NCBI GenBank assembly: GCA_030848705.1
Contig: CM061240.1
Span: forward strand, 23,951,001-24,015,000
Length of the DNA stretch: 64,000 nucleotides
From: Heracleum sosnowskyi
Lineage: Eukaryota; Streptophyta; Magnoliopsida; Apiales; Apiaceae
Direction of reading: 5' to 3'
Part shown: in pieces, positions 54,350 to 64,000 of the stretch
How the letters are laid out: every line of letters begins with the position of its first letter
Position numbering within the stretch: the stretch's first letter is position 1
Notes under the pieces: generated by a model
Database searches by the model: none
Seen by the model: only the letters and a program-made list of their open reading frames with translations
What the model was told of the DNA's origin: nothing
Program-made: the position numbers and the translations under genes

Positions 54350-55728
54350 ACTTTTCTTATTTATTAGTTGAGTTATCCTCTAGGTATTTGGTTGTTATTG
54401 TCTAACAAACAAATAGGGGGAGATTGAAAGGCATATGCACTGGCCTATTTGTAAACACTGAGGATTCGACTCAACTTAAACAAGAGTGTAATAAGTAAAT
54501 AATATATAAACTATCACAGGAATCTCAGAAGATGATATCAGTCAAAGTGAATGAAGATTAAAGTCAATCTACAGACTTGGAGTAATTCTACATTAAAAGA
54601 AGTTCATTTATTTGATCAAGCCTCAGTGAAGTATTCAAGAAAGTAGATCTATTTAAGTGACAAAGATTTCAACAGTGTGACAGAAAGTGTACATGTTACA
54701 GAGTTTGATAAAGGTAAAAGAAAAAGAACCACAGCGTAAAGTCAAAAGATGAAGAACAATCATTGCAGTTAGTCACTCATGAACCAGACAGTACATCGAG
54801 TGTCAACATCATACAGTGGAAGCTCATCATTATTTTCAGTGGTTCACAGAATGATTCTGCTATCAAGGAACTGTATTAATTTTCTTTTAATTAATTAAAT
54901 CAGTTAGTTAATTTATTCAATAAATTAATTCAATAAGAATTAATTTATTCTTTAAATTAATTAATAAGTTAATTAAATTAGAATTAATATAAAGCTAGTA
55001 TGACTTACAAAATACACTAGCATGACCATCCAGGATAGTCCTGCCAGCTCTAAGCTGAGTCATACCGATAGTCATAGTGGTTCTTTTGAGAGTCATGTCG
55101 ATAGTCATACAAGAAGGAAGTGGTACTCATGCTAGCTCACTGATAGTCATACCGATAGTCATTGATACTCTATGTTGTGGCAGTCATTCCAGTTGAAGTA
55201 TAATGCGTACAAATATCTACAAGGCAGTTGAAATCAAAGTGTGGCACATCAATTACAAAACAGAAGCATTGCAAACATTATATATTCTTCTCTCTCACTG
55301 TCTTAAACACCATAACTGTCCGAGCTTAAAAGTAAAGCTAGTGAATTAATTTCTAGCCTTAACTGTAATATTCAAACCACTAGAAGATATTTATTTGTTA
55401 TTCTTAGACTATCTAGCGGATCATTATCCCTAGAAATTATCTCGAACTACTTTTTAGTATTCGATCTTTTTATTACAAATATAGATAAATTCATGTCAAA
55501 TTTATTCTAATTTGTTTTAATTAGTTTGATAATCATTCCCTGTAATCTGTACAGTAATTGTAACACCTTTCAAGTTCAATATTAGTTATCTTTAACTTGA
55601 ATCTTGTTTCATTTTATTCCGCTTAAATTTGTTCTTGATTTATTATTTCACGAACCGAACAAATTCAATTAAATAGTATAGTTTGTATTCAACCCCCCCC
55701 CCCGGTACAAACATATCAAGACCTAACA
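54350..55728 (+). mobile_element. Sirevirus 3' end: short internal stretch plus LTR
   Basis: 54350-54424 aligns with the sequence before element B's 3' LTR (GTTGAGTTATCCTC) and holds AGGGGGAG at 54415-54422. The LTR 54425-55728 starts TGAAAGGCAT and ends GACCTAACA. It contains four GATAGTCAT copies at 55065-55165 and an AT-rich block at 54880-55000. The rest of the element is missing. Confidence 0.8.
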
Positions 55729-55753
55729 TATACATACATATATAGGCCATTGT

Positions 55754-56145
55754 TCCAGAGAGAACCATCTTATATAGAGAATCGGGGAGAATCATATATT
55801 CTATTATAGAATCTCATAAATAATTTGAAATGTTTTTACATAAAATATATATTCTGATTCTAATGTAGAATATTAGCATATACAAACTTTATAAAAAAAA
55901 TTAACATATAAAATTTGAATAAAAACATTGATTTCAAATTTGATTCTGCTGCAGAATTATTTTGGATAGATTTGATTCTACTGTAGAATCACTTTGGACT
56001 ATTTGAATAATTTTTGATTTTTTTTTTAAAAAAAAGTAGTTTAATTTCGTTTTTTGATTTAAAAATTAAAATTTATAATCATATCTAATAAAAAATATGA
56101 TAAAAATATATATTATGAATATTTATATAATGGTTCTCTCCCGGA
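55754..56145. mobile_element. MITE-like inverted-repeat element (uncertain)
   Basis: The left end has GAGAGAACCAT after TCCA and the right end is ATGGTTCTCTCCCGGA, an imperfect inverted repeat. Inside are four palindromes of the form ATTCT..N..AGAAT (55798-55812, 55856-55871, 55942-55957, 55974-55990). No target duplication is recognised. Confidence 0.35.
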
Positions 56146-56290
56146 CTCTATATATATTATGAAATTCTGTCTATATAGGAGTATACCCGGGAGGTTAGGT
56201 GGCGCCTTTAAGATCGCTTCAATCTATTTTTCTAATTTTTTAGAATTTTTGAATTTTAAATACTACTAAATAAATAAAAAGAAATCCTTT

Positions 56291-56680
56291 AACATATTAG
56301 AAGTAGAATAGGTACTGTTCGAATGTATAGAGGAGAAGAGTTCGATTTAATAGGGAAGACATATAAATAAAATTTATATTTGAAGTATAATAACATATCA
56401 GAAGTAGAATAGGTCTTCGAATTTATAGAGGAGAAGAGTCCAAAATTTGTAGGGAAGATATATAGATAAAAGTTATATTTGAAGTATAATAAATGTTCGA
56501 GTTTATAAAGGAGAATAGTTAAATTTATAGATTAGACATATAATTAAAAGTTCTATCGAAAGTAGAATAGGTTTACAATTTTATAGAGTAGAAGAGTTCA
56601 AATTTATAAGAAATATATATAATAAAAATGTTCTATTAAAAGTAGAATAGGTATTTGTAAGACATAGTTAAAATCCTCTT
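56291..56680 (+). repeat. tandem repeats of about 100 bp, four to five diverged units
   Basis: Units contain GAAGTAGAATAGG, then TTATAGAGGAGAAGAG, then AAATTTATAGGGAAGA. The same phrase recurs at about 60280-60330, so the array may once have been longer and was split by later insertions. Confidence 0.75.
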
Positions 56681-56800
56681 CTATATAGAACATAAGGATA
56701 TTTTAGGGGTATTTTGAGAAAATAAACCCCTTGTGAAATTACCATATTACCCTTTTATATTATGAAATTGCATGACATGCCACTACTCTCCTATCTAAAG

Positions 56801-56890
56801 AAAAAAAAAGAGTAAATAATGTTTTTGTGCAGAATCGAACCACTGACCTTTCCTAAGTAAATCATTCTTATAACCATTGAGCTACATGAC
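56801..56890 (-). ncRNA. tRNA-like Pol III relic (SINE head or decayed tRNA)
   Basis: On the minus strand an A box TAGCTCAATGG (56884-56874) is followed 32 bases later by a B box GGTTCGATTCT (56841-56831), then a run of nine T (56809-56801) that would terminate Pol III. The spacing fits a tRNA, but acceptor and T stems do not pair cleanly. A tRNA-derived SINE head or a decayed tRNA is more likely than a functional gene. Confidence 0.45.
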
Positions 56891-57380
56891 TTCTTTTGAT
56901 TTTGAGTGAAAAATCACATTACATAAACCTCACATCATTCTTAATCCTATATTAATTATTATTTAAACTTTTAAGTAAAAATCAAGGTGATTTATAATAT
57001 TTATTAAATTCTTTTTTTTGGAGTATGTTTGCAAAGGATATTTATATACTTATAATAAAATTAGTTTGATAAATCATGATATATAATTTATATTTTGAAT
57101 TTAATTTAATATTTTAAATAATAATTCAAATTAATATTTATTTAAAATAAGAGATAAAATAAATATTATTGTAATTTAATTGTATTCTACATGTGAAAAA
57201 TTTGAATTAGAAAAATGGATTGAAAGTTTAAACTATAAGAATATATACAAATCATATTTATTCACAATAATTTATTTAATATACATGAAAATATATAATA
57301 TTTTTGTTAAATATAAAAATTGGGGACCGGGAAGCGTGGCAGTGAGACACTAATCCCTGACCACATCCCGATCCCCGAAA
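56891..57380. other. AT-rich intergenic DNA
   Basis: No gene, inverted repeat or array stands out. Long A/T runs predominate. Confidence 0.6.
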
Positions 57381-57526
57381 GTTTTACATATTTCTTTCTG
57401 ATCGCTAGAAGAGTTCTCAATTCTCCGCCCGAAACGGGGCAGAGAATTGATCGGTTTTACATATTTCTTTCTGATCGCTAGAAAAGTTCTCAATTCTCCG
57501 CCCGAAACGGGGCAGAGAATTGATCG
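57381..57526 (+). repeat. two 73-bp tandem units, each with a strong hairpin
   Basis: Units 57381-57453 and 57454-57526 differ by one base. Each contains CAATTCTC and GAGAATTG flanking CGCCCGAAACGGGGCA, whose CCCG and CGGG also pair, giving a nested stem. They are unusually GC-rich for the surroundings. Confidence 0.9.
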
Positions 57527-57850
57527 GGCGGGAAGGGGTGAATGTATATCTCTACAATAAGCATTATTATATAGCACATATCGATAAAATGTATACATGA
57601 TATTTATGAATATTCTTCTTATGTATACAAGTATATGGTCGGTGCAATGCAAAGATGACTTTTAAATTTGTTATCTTATATGTATTTTAATAATTTATTT
57701 TATATTTATACTTTTTTTAACGAAGATGAACTTAAATTTAAATAGTTGTATGTGATTGTTGAACTCGATGTTGAATTGACGTATGTGTTTGTGTTTGAGC
57801 GTGACTAAATTGTGTTTCAAGAATTTTGTGTTTAACAGTATTTAAAAAAT

Positions 57851-58074
57851 ATATTTTAATTAAAATTGTTGTTTTTAATAAATCAAGGTCAAGTTGCAAA
57901 AGTAAAGGGATTAAAGTGCAAATATCAAAATATGAGTACCATTCTAACCGACCGACTACATTATATTTTGATCAAAATTGTTATTTTTAATAAATTAAGG
58001 TTAAGTTGTAAAAACAAAAGAACTAAAGTGCAAATACCAAAATACAAGTACCGTACCGACTCACTACAAAATTT
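57851..58074 (+). repeat. 112-bp direct tandem duplication
   Basis: Copies start at 57851 and 57963. They share AAAATTGTT, TTTTTAATAAAT and AAAGTGCAAATA, and are about 80 percent identical. Confidence 0.7.
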
Positions 58075-58874
58075 TCAATGTTTCGGTCTTAATAATACAA
58101 TATAAATAGATAGATATAATAAAAGTGAGTAGATTTATAATTAGATTGGATGCATTGTGTATATGAGACAATTTTAATTATTATCACATGAATTTTAATG
58201 TCATTTTATGAAAGAAAATAATTAGTTATTTGGAATTGGATTAATATATACATATATATATATAACATATGAAAACTATTTGTTTTGAATTAAAACAATT
58301 TAAAAGATGAGATAATAAAATTAAATAGACAGTACAACAAAAAAAATTAAACGAATTATATGGTCATGTTGAAAAGGTTAGACAATATAAACACATAAAT
58401 TTGGGTTGGAAAAATACTTGGTGATACTAATTTGTGTAAAAAAATAAATAGATAAAAATATATAGTCCAGTTAACAAATTTTAGAAAACAAGATATTATA
58501 TACCATACAAAAATATTATGATCGGATCGATCACATTATACACCCCGAGTTATTTAAAATCATAGGTCCCAATCAATCAAATTATCTATATAAATTAAAG
58601 TAAGTATATTATAACGAGACGAACAAAATATGTACAAATATAACTAAAAAAAATATTTAAACCGCAAAGAATAAAATTTTATTTTAATCACTAGAAAATG
58701 ACCGTACCTTGCACGGGTTCATGCAACAAAATATGAGAATTGAAGTTATAATAGCAAATAATATTTCACGAATGTTAATATTATTATCAGTTAGACAAAC
58801 CCAGGTCATTTAAACATAATTATGTTTTAAAATTTTAGTAGTAAAATAAAAAAATTTATTGTATTTGAAAATTA

Positions 58875-58876
<2 letters not shown>

Positions 58877-58919
<43 letters not shown>
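58877..58919 (+). repeat. (TA)n microsatellite
   Basis: About 20 TA units. Confidence 0.95.
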
Positions 58920-58921
<2 letters not shown>

Positions 58922-58956
58922 ACAATAAATTAAAATATTATTAAATTAAAACATAT

Positions 58957-59454
58957 TGTAACACCTGAGTCTCACATCGAGAAATGTGGGGGCTTTAGTC
59001 CAGTTTATAAGACAAAGTACAACTACTAAGTGCACCAACAATCATGATCTTTTGGAGACCTGTGGTGGGTTTGTGGATTACCCACGTTATTGCATTTGGG
59101 CCAATTGGCCGGCGGTTGATTCGTGAAGTTGCTGGAGGTGGGGACACGAAGACTGGTGGTATTATTCCACAATGGACTGAGGTCCAGAGGTGAGGACATA
59201 AACTAGCTAGTATTATCTCACAATCGCTAGAGATGTACGATCTTGGACCTATGAGCTATCCGTTCAGATCTAACGATGACGTCAAGAGTTTAAGTGGGGG
59301 AGTTTGTACCACTCGAGTCTCAAAATCGAGAAGAGTTGGGACTTTAGTTCAGTTTATAACACAAAGTATTATTACAAATTGCACCAACAAATCATGATCT
59401 TTTGGGAACCTGGGGTGGGTTTGTGGATTACCCAAGTTGTTGTGTTTGGGCTAA
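58957..59454 (+). mobile_element. TRIM-like element with two short LTRs
   Basis: Direct repeats of about 150 bp at 58957-59104 and 59305-59454 begin TGTAACACCTGAGTCTCAC and TGTACCACTCGAGTCTCAA. They share CAATCATGATCTTTTGG and GGTGGGTTTGTGGATTACCC. The 200-bp interior ends in a purine-rich GTGGGGGAG before the second repeat, like a polypurine tract. There is no coding capacity. No clean target duplication was found. Confidence 0.65.
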
Positions 59455-60020
59455 TTACTTGGCACTGAATTATTCGATGTTTTGAAAGTCTGAAAGATAG
59501 AGGAAGCGAAACAAAGGAAAAGAATGCTTAAAATCAACAAATTGCAAGAAAAGATATGAACGAGTTAGAAAGAAAGTTTTAAGAACTGAAAGCGCAAGAC
59601 CTAAGTAGATTATTAGAAGATTTACGAAGGCTTTTGATCAAAATCAGTAATAAAACCTACTATCCAAAATGTAACATCATGAAGAATTGGAAGAAAATTT
59701 AGGATTGTAATGTTCTAAAACTCATCTAGAACACCCAGTATCTATTCTATCCCACAAAAAAATTGTAAACTAACATGACAGCTATTAGTAATACTCGTAT
59801 TAATTTCTAAATTAAAAACTTGAACATACTTAAGTAAGCACCCAATAGCTACATATACCATCAATAAGAAAAACTCTATATATATCAATCATATACTTGA
59901 AACGATAATCATCATGCATAGAATAATTTATAAACACAATTTAAGCTACCGACCCGTGCCTCGCACGGGCTTTTATGCTAGTTTTTATTTAAAGTAAAAT
60001 AGGAGTGCGATTTTTATATA

Positions 60021-60261
60021 GAGAATAAGGTTCCTGAGATTACCTCTGGAAATTTATCTAAGGTACCATTAAAAGTTACCTTATATCATGCACCCATTTA
60101 TGTATTTGTATATCATGCACCTATTTATGTATTTGTAGTTAAAAAATATTCACTATACAATATTTCTATTTACATACATGGAACATGTGTCATATTATTA
60201 TTGGATTTTATTCAATTACCTCAGATAACTTTCGTGAGGTAACCTTAGAAACCTTCTTCTC
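60021..60261. mobile_element. Mutator-type MITE, 241 bp
   Basis: Inverted ends of about 47 bp: GAGAATAAGGTTCCTGAG on the left and, reversed, GAGAAGAAGGTTTCTAAG on the right. A 9-bp TSD, TTTTATATA, flanks it (60012-60020 and 60262-60270). Nine-base duplications are the Mutator hallmark. AT-rich flanks lower the weight of the duplication slightly. Confidence 0.75.
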
Positions 60262-60414
60262 TTTTATATATAAAAATGTTCTGAAAGTAGAATAGGTGTT
60301 TGTAAGACATAGTTAAAAGGTATATTATAAGTAAAACAGGAGTTATAATTTATATAAGTATTTTTTTAATGAGAGAGCGGTTCATTAGAAAGGAGTATGT
60401 TAACATGAAAATTA

Positions 60415-61754
60415 GAGTAATTAACACTTTGCACCCCTTCAGTCTGGGCGCTTTTGCGATTTAGTCTCAAACTATATTTTTTGGCAGTTTACACCTATAA
60501 GTTTCATACGCGCTTCGATTTGCATCCCTTTGACCAAATTCCGTCCATATTGACTGTCACCGTTAATTAGAGCAGGGGTAAAATTGGAATTTTATTTTAT
60601 TTCAAGAAACAGATGATAAATGTCATGTTGATACATCTCCATCATTGCAACCCATATCTTTTGTTCAGCAAATGAACATGAAAACACCACACTCCTTATA
60701 CAGAACAGGAAAATACCCAGAGGAAGTTGAAACTAATTAAGGAACAATTTTGGAACAATTTTGGAAGCTTCGAGCTTCTCAATTCAGTGAACAAATGAAG
60801 ATTTGGAATTCCTAAAACCCAAGAATCCATGCTCTTTGCTCTTGTTCATAGTATCTACAGGATACTCAATGCCTAATGTATGATCAGCAAGCCACCAATC
60901 TCTGACTCCTAGTTTAGTAGGCACCAAATTGTTTTGTTTTACAATCTCATCCCACGTACTCCTTTTATCCTTCATCAGCTCCACAAATGTCAGCCTCTCT
61001 CCTTCTTCAAATTCTTCGCATTCCACCCCAAATTTCTCCGCCAACACCTTCCACAACACCTCTCTCTCTCTCTCTCACCATCTCTCTGCACTCCTCTCTC
61101 ATCTCTCTCTCGTTTCCGTTCATCCACAACACCACCACCATCATTCGGTGGTGTCTTTTCCGACCACCAACACAATACTCACACACACATACATACAATT
61201 AAACACACACACACCACTACATCAATCCTCTGTTTTCCCTTGCCTCGTTGTCCCCTCTGAACTGATCAACACCACCACCGTCGGCGAAGCCCGTGGTGGT
61301 TCTCCTCCTCTCCGAACCCATCCTCCAAACTCACAATTCAACACATAAAATCAATCGCAAATACACTCCCTATCAATATATAACATCAATTTCATCAATA
61401 CAAGCTTGAATCAAAAATCCCCAATTGTATATTAACCCTAATTTGAGTACAAAGTTGTAATATCCAATTGAATTGAAATTACACATCTATATTATTTAAA
61501 TAGCCCCATCAAATTAATTCATCATGGTTATTCACATAAATACTGTTAAAATCTAAATAAATAGGAAATTACTCTGGCTAATTACCCAAATAACCCTGGC
61601 TGTTAAGGTTAACAGTCAAAATTAACGGGAGTTGGTCAAGAGGGTGCAAATCGAAGCGATAATTAAACACAGGGGTGCATTCTGCTACAGAACATTATTC
61701 AGGACCAAATTGAAAAAACGCCCAAAGTAAAGGGGTGCAAACTGCTAATTACTC
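60415..61754. mobile_element. Pack-MULE carrying a steroid 5-beta-reductase-like fragment
   Basis: Long inverted repeats (60415-60590 and 61582-61754) start GAGTAATTA and share TTTGCACCCCTT and CGCTTCGATTTGCA. A perfect 9-bp TSD, TGAAAATTA, flanks it (60406-60414 and 61755-61763). Between the repeats lie the end of a host gene (minus strand) and CT- and CAC-rich DNA (61060-61330) that may be a second captured piece. No transposase is present, so it is non-autonomous. Confidence 0.92.
60733..61059 (-). pseudogene. 3' part of a progesterone 5-beta-reductase / iridoid synthase-like gene
   Basis: On the minus strand about 108 codons are recognisable: LWKVLAEKFGVECEEFEEGE, TWDEIVKQNNLVPTKL and MNKSKEHGFLGFRNSKSSF. 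These are conserved C-terminal features of plant short-chain 3-oxo-delta(4,5)-steroid 5-beta-reductases (VEP1 group), normally around 390 residues. The catalytic N-terminal two thirds, including the NADPH fold, are absent. A TGA at 60784-60786 replaces the Trp usually found before the last residues; the frame continues through SKIVP to a TAG at 60733. It begins abruptly beside a GA/CT repeat at 61060. A fragment captured by the surrounding MULE; not functional. Confidence 0.88.
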
Positions 61755-61846
61755 TGAAAATTAATATATAAGATAAGTATTCAGTATGTTAAAATTGAGA
61801 TTTCGATCTTATCTTAACAAGGGAGATATATTTAACGGGAGGACAT

Positions 61847-63092
61847 TGATAAGCGTGAGCTTTATCTTAATATTATCCTTGTATTCAAGTTATTTTATAT
61901 TGATTTGGATTTTTATTTAATAAATTGTAATGTTTTATTGTAGGAATCAAGGAGTTCTGATTAAATATGGATTGGAGCTTAAATGGCAAGAGTTGGAGAT
62001 TAATTTGATTGAAATTAGAATTTAATGGGCCGCTTGCGCAGTCTACACTGTTTGGGCCATAACCGGAGTTCTGTAAGTCCGATTCAGATGATTCAACATC
62101 CCACAGAAAGATTATAAGAAGAGATTTGTTTTGGAAGTGGCCTTGATATCAATATCCTATCGAGTTAGTCCAGAAACAGAGCCAAACATTCAGCTACAGA
62201 TTTCTATTACTGGAATTCAATTCTATTTGGGAAATCTCCTTATATTTGCATTAAATAATTAAAAATACTTTTATTAGAGATATTATTGGAGAGAGAGATC
62301 AGACCTAGTAGAGAGGCATAAGGGAGGAGGAGAAGCCATCAATAGAGAAGAATTCAGTCATTGAAGACGTTCAATTGGCTTTGTTTTCTTTTATCTTTTA
62401 TTTATCTCTTCTTGTGAACATGTGTTGGTTATCTTAGGGTTGTTTTGATACCATGATTATGAACTAAACTGATATGAATTACTATTTTTATGGAACCCTG
62501 GCATGGGATTATTGGTGTTTTGTTAAAGAGTACTGTATGTAGTTCTACGATTTATTCATTCAAGTATTTTTCATGCTAATACTTGCTATTGTCTGATCAA
62601 CTTTATCCAGAGAGTTATAGTTAATTGGCATACAACTTGGATGGTGTGTGCTTATATCTTTTGATTATAATATTGTTACGGTATAGACATATATTGTGAC
62701 CATGTATAGCTTTGTGAATTGATGTTTAATTAAATTGGAGACATATGTTAGTTTATTTGGTAGAAATTATATCACAGTGATTTCGAAAGAAACCTATGAT
62801 CATTGAATTCTAGCTAGTGAACTGTGAATTTGCTATAATGTTGTGCGACTCTTTTACCGATTTTCATGTGTTAGGGGGAAGTAATTATCCTGACTTATCT
62901 TCTCATATTTGAAAACTCTCTTTGCTAGTATAATTTAGTTGGTTAATTTAGTTGTTATAATTAGTTTAGTTATAAAAACATCAATCAACTTTTGTGTTCG
63001 ATAACCGAATTGTTTGATATTACTTGCGATTAATACAAATATACGGTACTTTGAGGAACGAAATCTGGTATTCACTACTATATTACTTGTTT
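61847..63092 (+). repeat. Athila-like LTR remnant
   Basis: Starts TGATAAGCGTGAGC after GACAT. It aligns with the Athila 1 LTR read on its own strand (AGAGTTGGAG, TTGCGCAGTCT, GGAGTTCTGTAAGTCCGATT) and reaches ACTATATTACTTG near its expected end. The terminal 40 bases and any downstream element are not recognisable, so it is a truncated or decayed LTR. Confidence 0.75.
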
Positions 63093-63300
63093 TTACGAAT
63101 GTTTATAATTTTATTGATAAAATTGTTTTAAAAAAATTATAATATCTATTTTAAAATGTTTACTTATATTTTGAACAAATACAACTAATTAAATATTAAA
63201 ATATAAATAATAAAATAACAATTATTAAAAATAATCCGCGTAGAAAAGTATACGAAAAATTAAAATTATTATATTATATTAATTTAATTTAATTAAAAAT

Positions 63301-63396
63301 ATGACAAAACGCAATAGAAACTCGTACACAGTAACCTCGTATTCAAACAGATTTGGTTCTGAGGAAGAAGAGGAGCACAAACAAAATATCAAACAG
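63301..63396 (+). other. possible first coding exon (weak)
   Basis: ATG at 63301 opens 32 codons (MTKRNRNSYTVTSYSNRFGS and an acidic run) to CAG at 63396, followed by GTTAAT as a possible donor. No homology is recognised. It could be the 5' end of a gene continuing right of the window, or chance. Confidence 0.2.
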
Positions 63397-63655
63397 GTTA
63401 ATTCTTAACTTGAAATAAATTTATTTTCAATTTTCAAGTCAGATTTGTTTGTTTATTACTTTGAAGTTTTAATTTTAACTTCAATTTAGTTACTATATTG
63501 TGTTTAATCCTGTAATATGATTGTGTTGTAGTAATTGTTAGTGATTTAGGACTTTTGTAGTTATATCAGTAGAAGTGTGTGTTGGTATGGTGTTTATGCT
63601 TTTAGTGTTTGTAATTATTTTCGACTTATTTTCGATATTTTCAATGCTTTATTCA

Positions 63656-64000
63656 GCTGATTATGAAGAATGAAATTAAGATTTTATGTATGAGATGTAA
63701 GTAATGATTAGGAGATGTTGTATATGAGGGTGATAAATGATGATGTGTAACAATGCTAGTTACGGATAAGTAATCACAAGAGAAGCGGGTTTATTATCGC
63801 TATTAATATTGAATATGCTGGAATGCTTTTGGGATGATTTTTTCTTTGTAAATGCATTGTTATCGATTTGTTTTTCTATTTATTTTATTAATTCAGAAGA
63901 ATGAAGTTAAAATTTCATGAATGAGATGTAAGCAATAGTCGGAAGACATTGTCTGTGGTGGTTATAAATGCTGATGTGGTAACATTGCTAGTTAGGGGAT
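63656..64000 (+). repeat. diverged direct duplication at right edge
   Basis: 63656-63770 and 63894-64000 share GAAGAATGAA.TTAA.ATTT, then ATGAGATGTAAG, and later AACA.TGCTAGTTA. Both copies have a GATGTAAG donor-like site. The second runs to the window edge. Confidence 0.65.

Larger units (their letters stand above)
58691..59981. mobile_element. segment bounded by two inverted Helitron-like 3' ends
   Basis: At the right end GACCCGTGCC, a loop and GCACGGGC form a hairpin, followed by TTTTATG and CTAG then T (59978-59981), the classic Helitron 3' end. At the left end the minus strand reads CCCGTGCAAGGTACGG, then TCATTTT and CTAG then T (58694-58691). Both face outward. A TRIM-like element and a TA microsatellite lie inside. 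No Rep/helicase is seen. Confidence 0.5.

Noticed and set aside
56826..56890. Functional tRNA gene
   Set aside because: Acceptor and T stems do not pair and no normal anticodon loop can be placed.
61007..61348. Several overlapping frames on both strands rich in Ser/His or Arg/Glu
   Set aside because: They are readings of a CT/GA microsatellite inside the Pack-MULE.
63301..63396. Confident host gene start
   Set aside because: Only 32 codons and one possible donor site; nothing downstream in the window confirms it, so it is kept only as a weak feature.

Overview
This window is plant nuclear DNA built almost entirely of transposable elements nested inside one another. Plant origin is shown by tRNA-iMet and tRNA-Asp type primer sites, Athila-like gag-protease genes, Sirevirus (SIRE/Maximus-type Ty1/copia) polyproteins, CACTA and Mutator elements with captured plant exons, and AT-rich intergenic DNA. 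A eudicot with a large repeat-rich genome is likely, possibly an asterid; the species cannot be fixed from this sequence. I find no intact host gene.

Layout, left to right. 1-6626 is an Athila-like Ty3/gypsy element on the minus strand with a broken gag-protease gene. It sits in a very long gypsy-type LTR (6627-10755), which itself interrupts a Sirevirus here called family X, copy A (10756-33296). Copy A carries a long accessory ORF that is split by a second Sirevirus, element B (15666-32274, TSD GACAT). B's own accessory ORF is split by a small CACTA element (27344-30425, TSD GAT). After copy A's LTR comes family X copy C (33297-38593, resuming at 53475-53674). It is split by a large CACTA element (38594-53471, TSD TTG). 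That CACTA holds a probable solo LTR, captured exons of a PHD-finger gene, a second Athila-like element with identical LTRs and an intact gag-protease ORF (42144-49385, TSD GGGAC), and a solo LTR (51920-53391, TSD TATGG). A gypsy LTR fragment and another Sirevirus LTR follow, to 55728.

From 55729 to the end the DNA is AT-rich. It contains tandem repeats, a tRNA-like Pol III relic, a TRIM-like element, paired Helitron-like termini, a Mutator-type MITE, a Pack-MULE carrying the 3' part of a progesterone 5-beta-reductase-like gene (60415-61754, 9-bp TSD), and an Athila LTR remnant.

The most unusual pattern is that most LTR families here carry a private short motif in many copies: TCGATAGTTTT in B, TCAGGA in family X, TATCCGTAGAT and GATAGTCAT in two other LTRs, and GGCGCGGCAGCGCC in Athila 2. 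In the two Sirevirus families that can be read through, motif-rich DNA lies upstream of an internal, gene-like promoter for a large non-gag/pol accessory ORF. I infer a possible self-recognition system in which a self-encoded or host protein binds the family's own motif, comparable in concept to the VANC anti-silencing proteins of VANDAL transposons. This is a hypothesis, not a demonstrated function.
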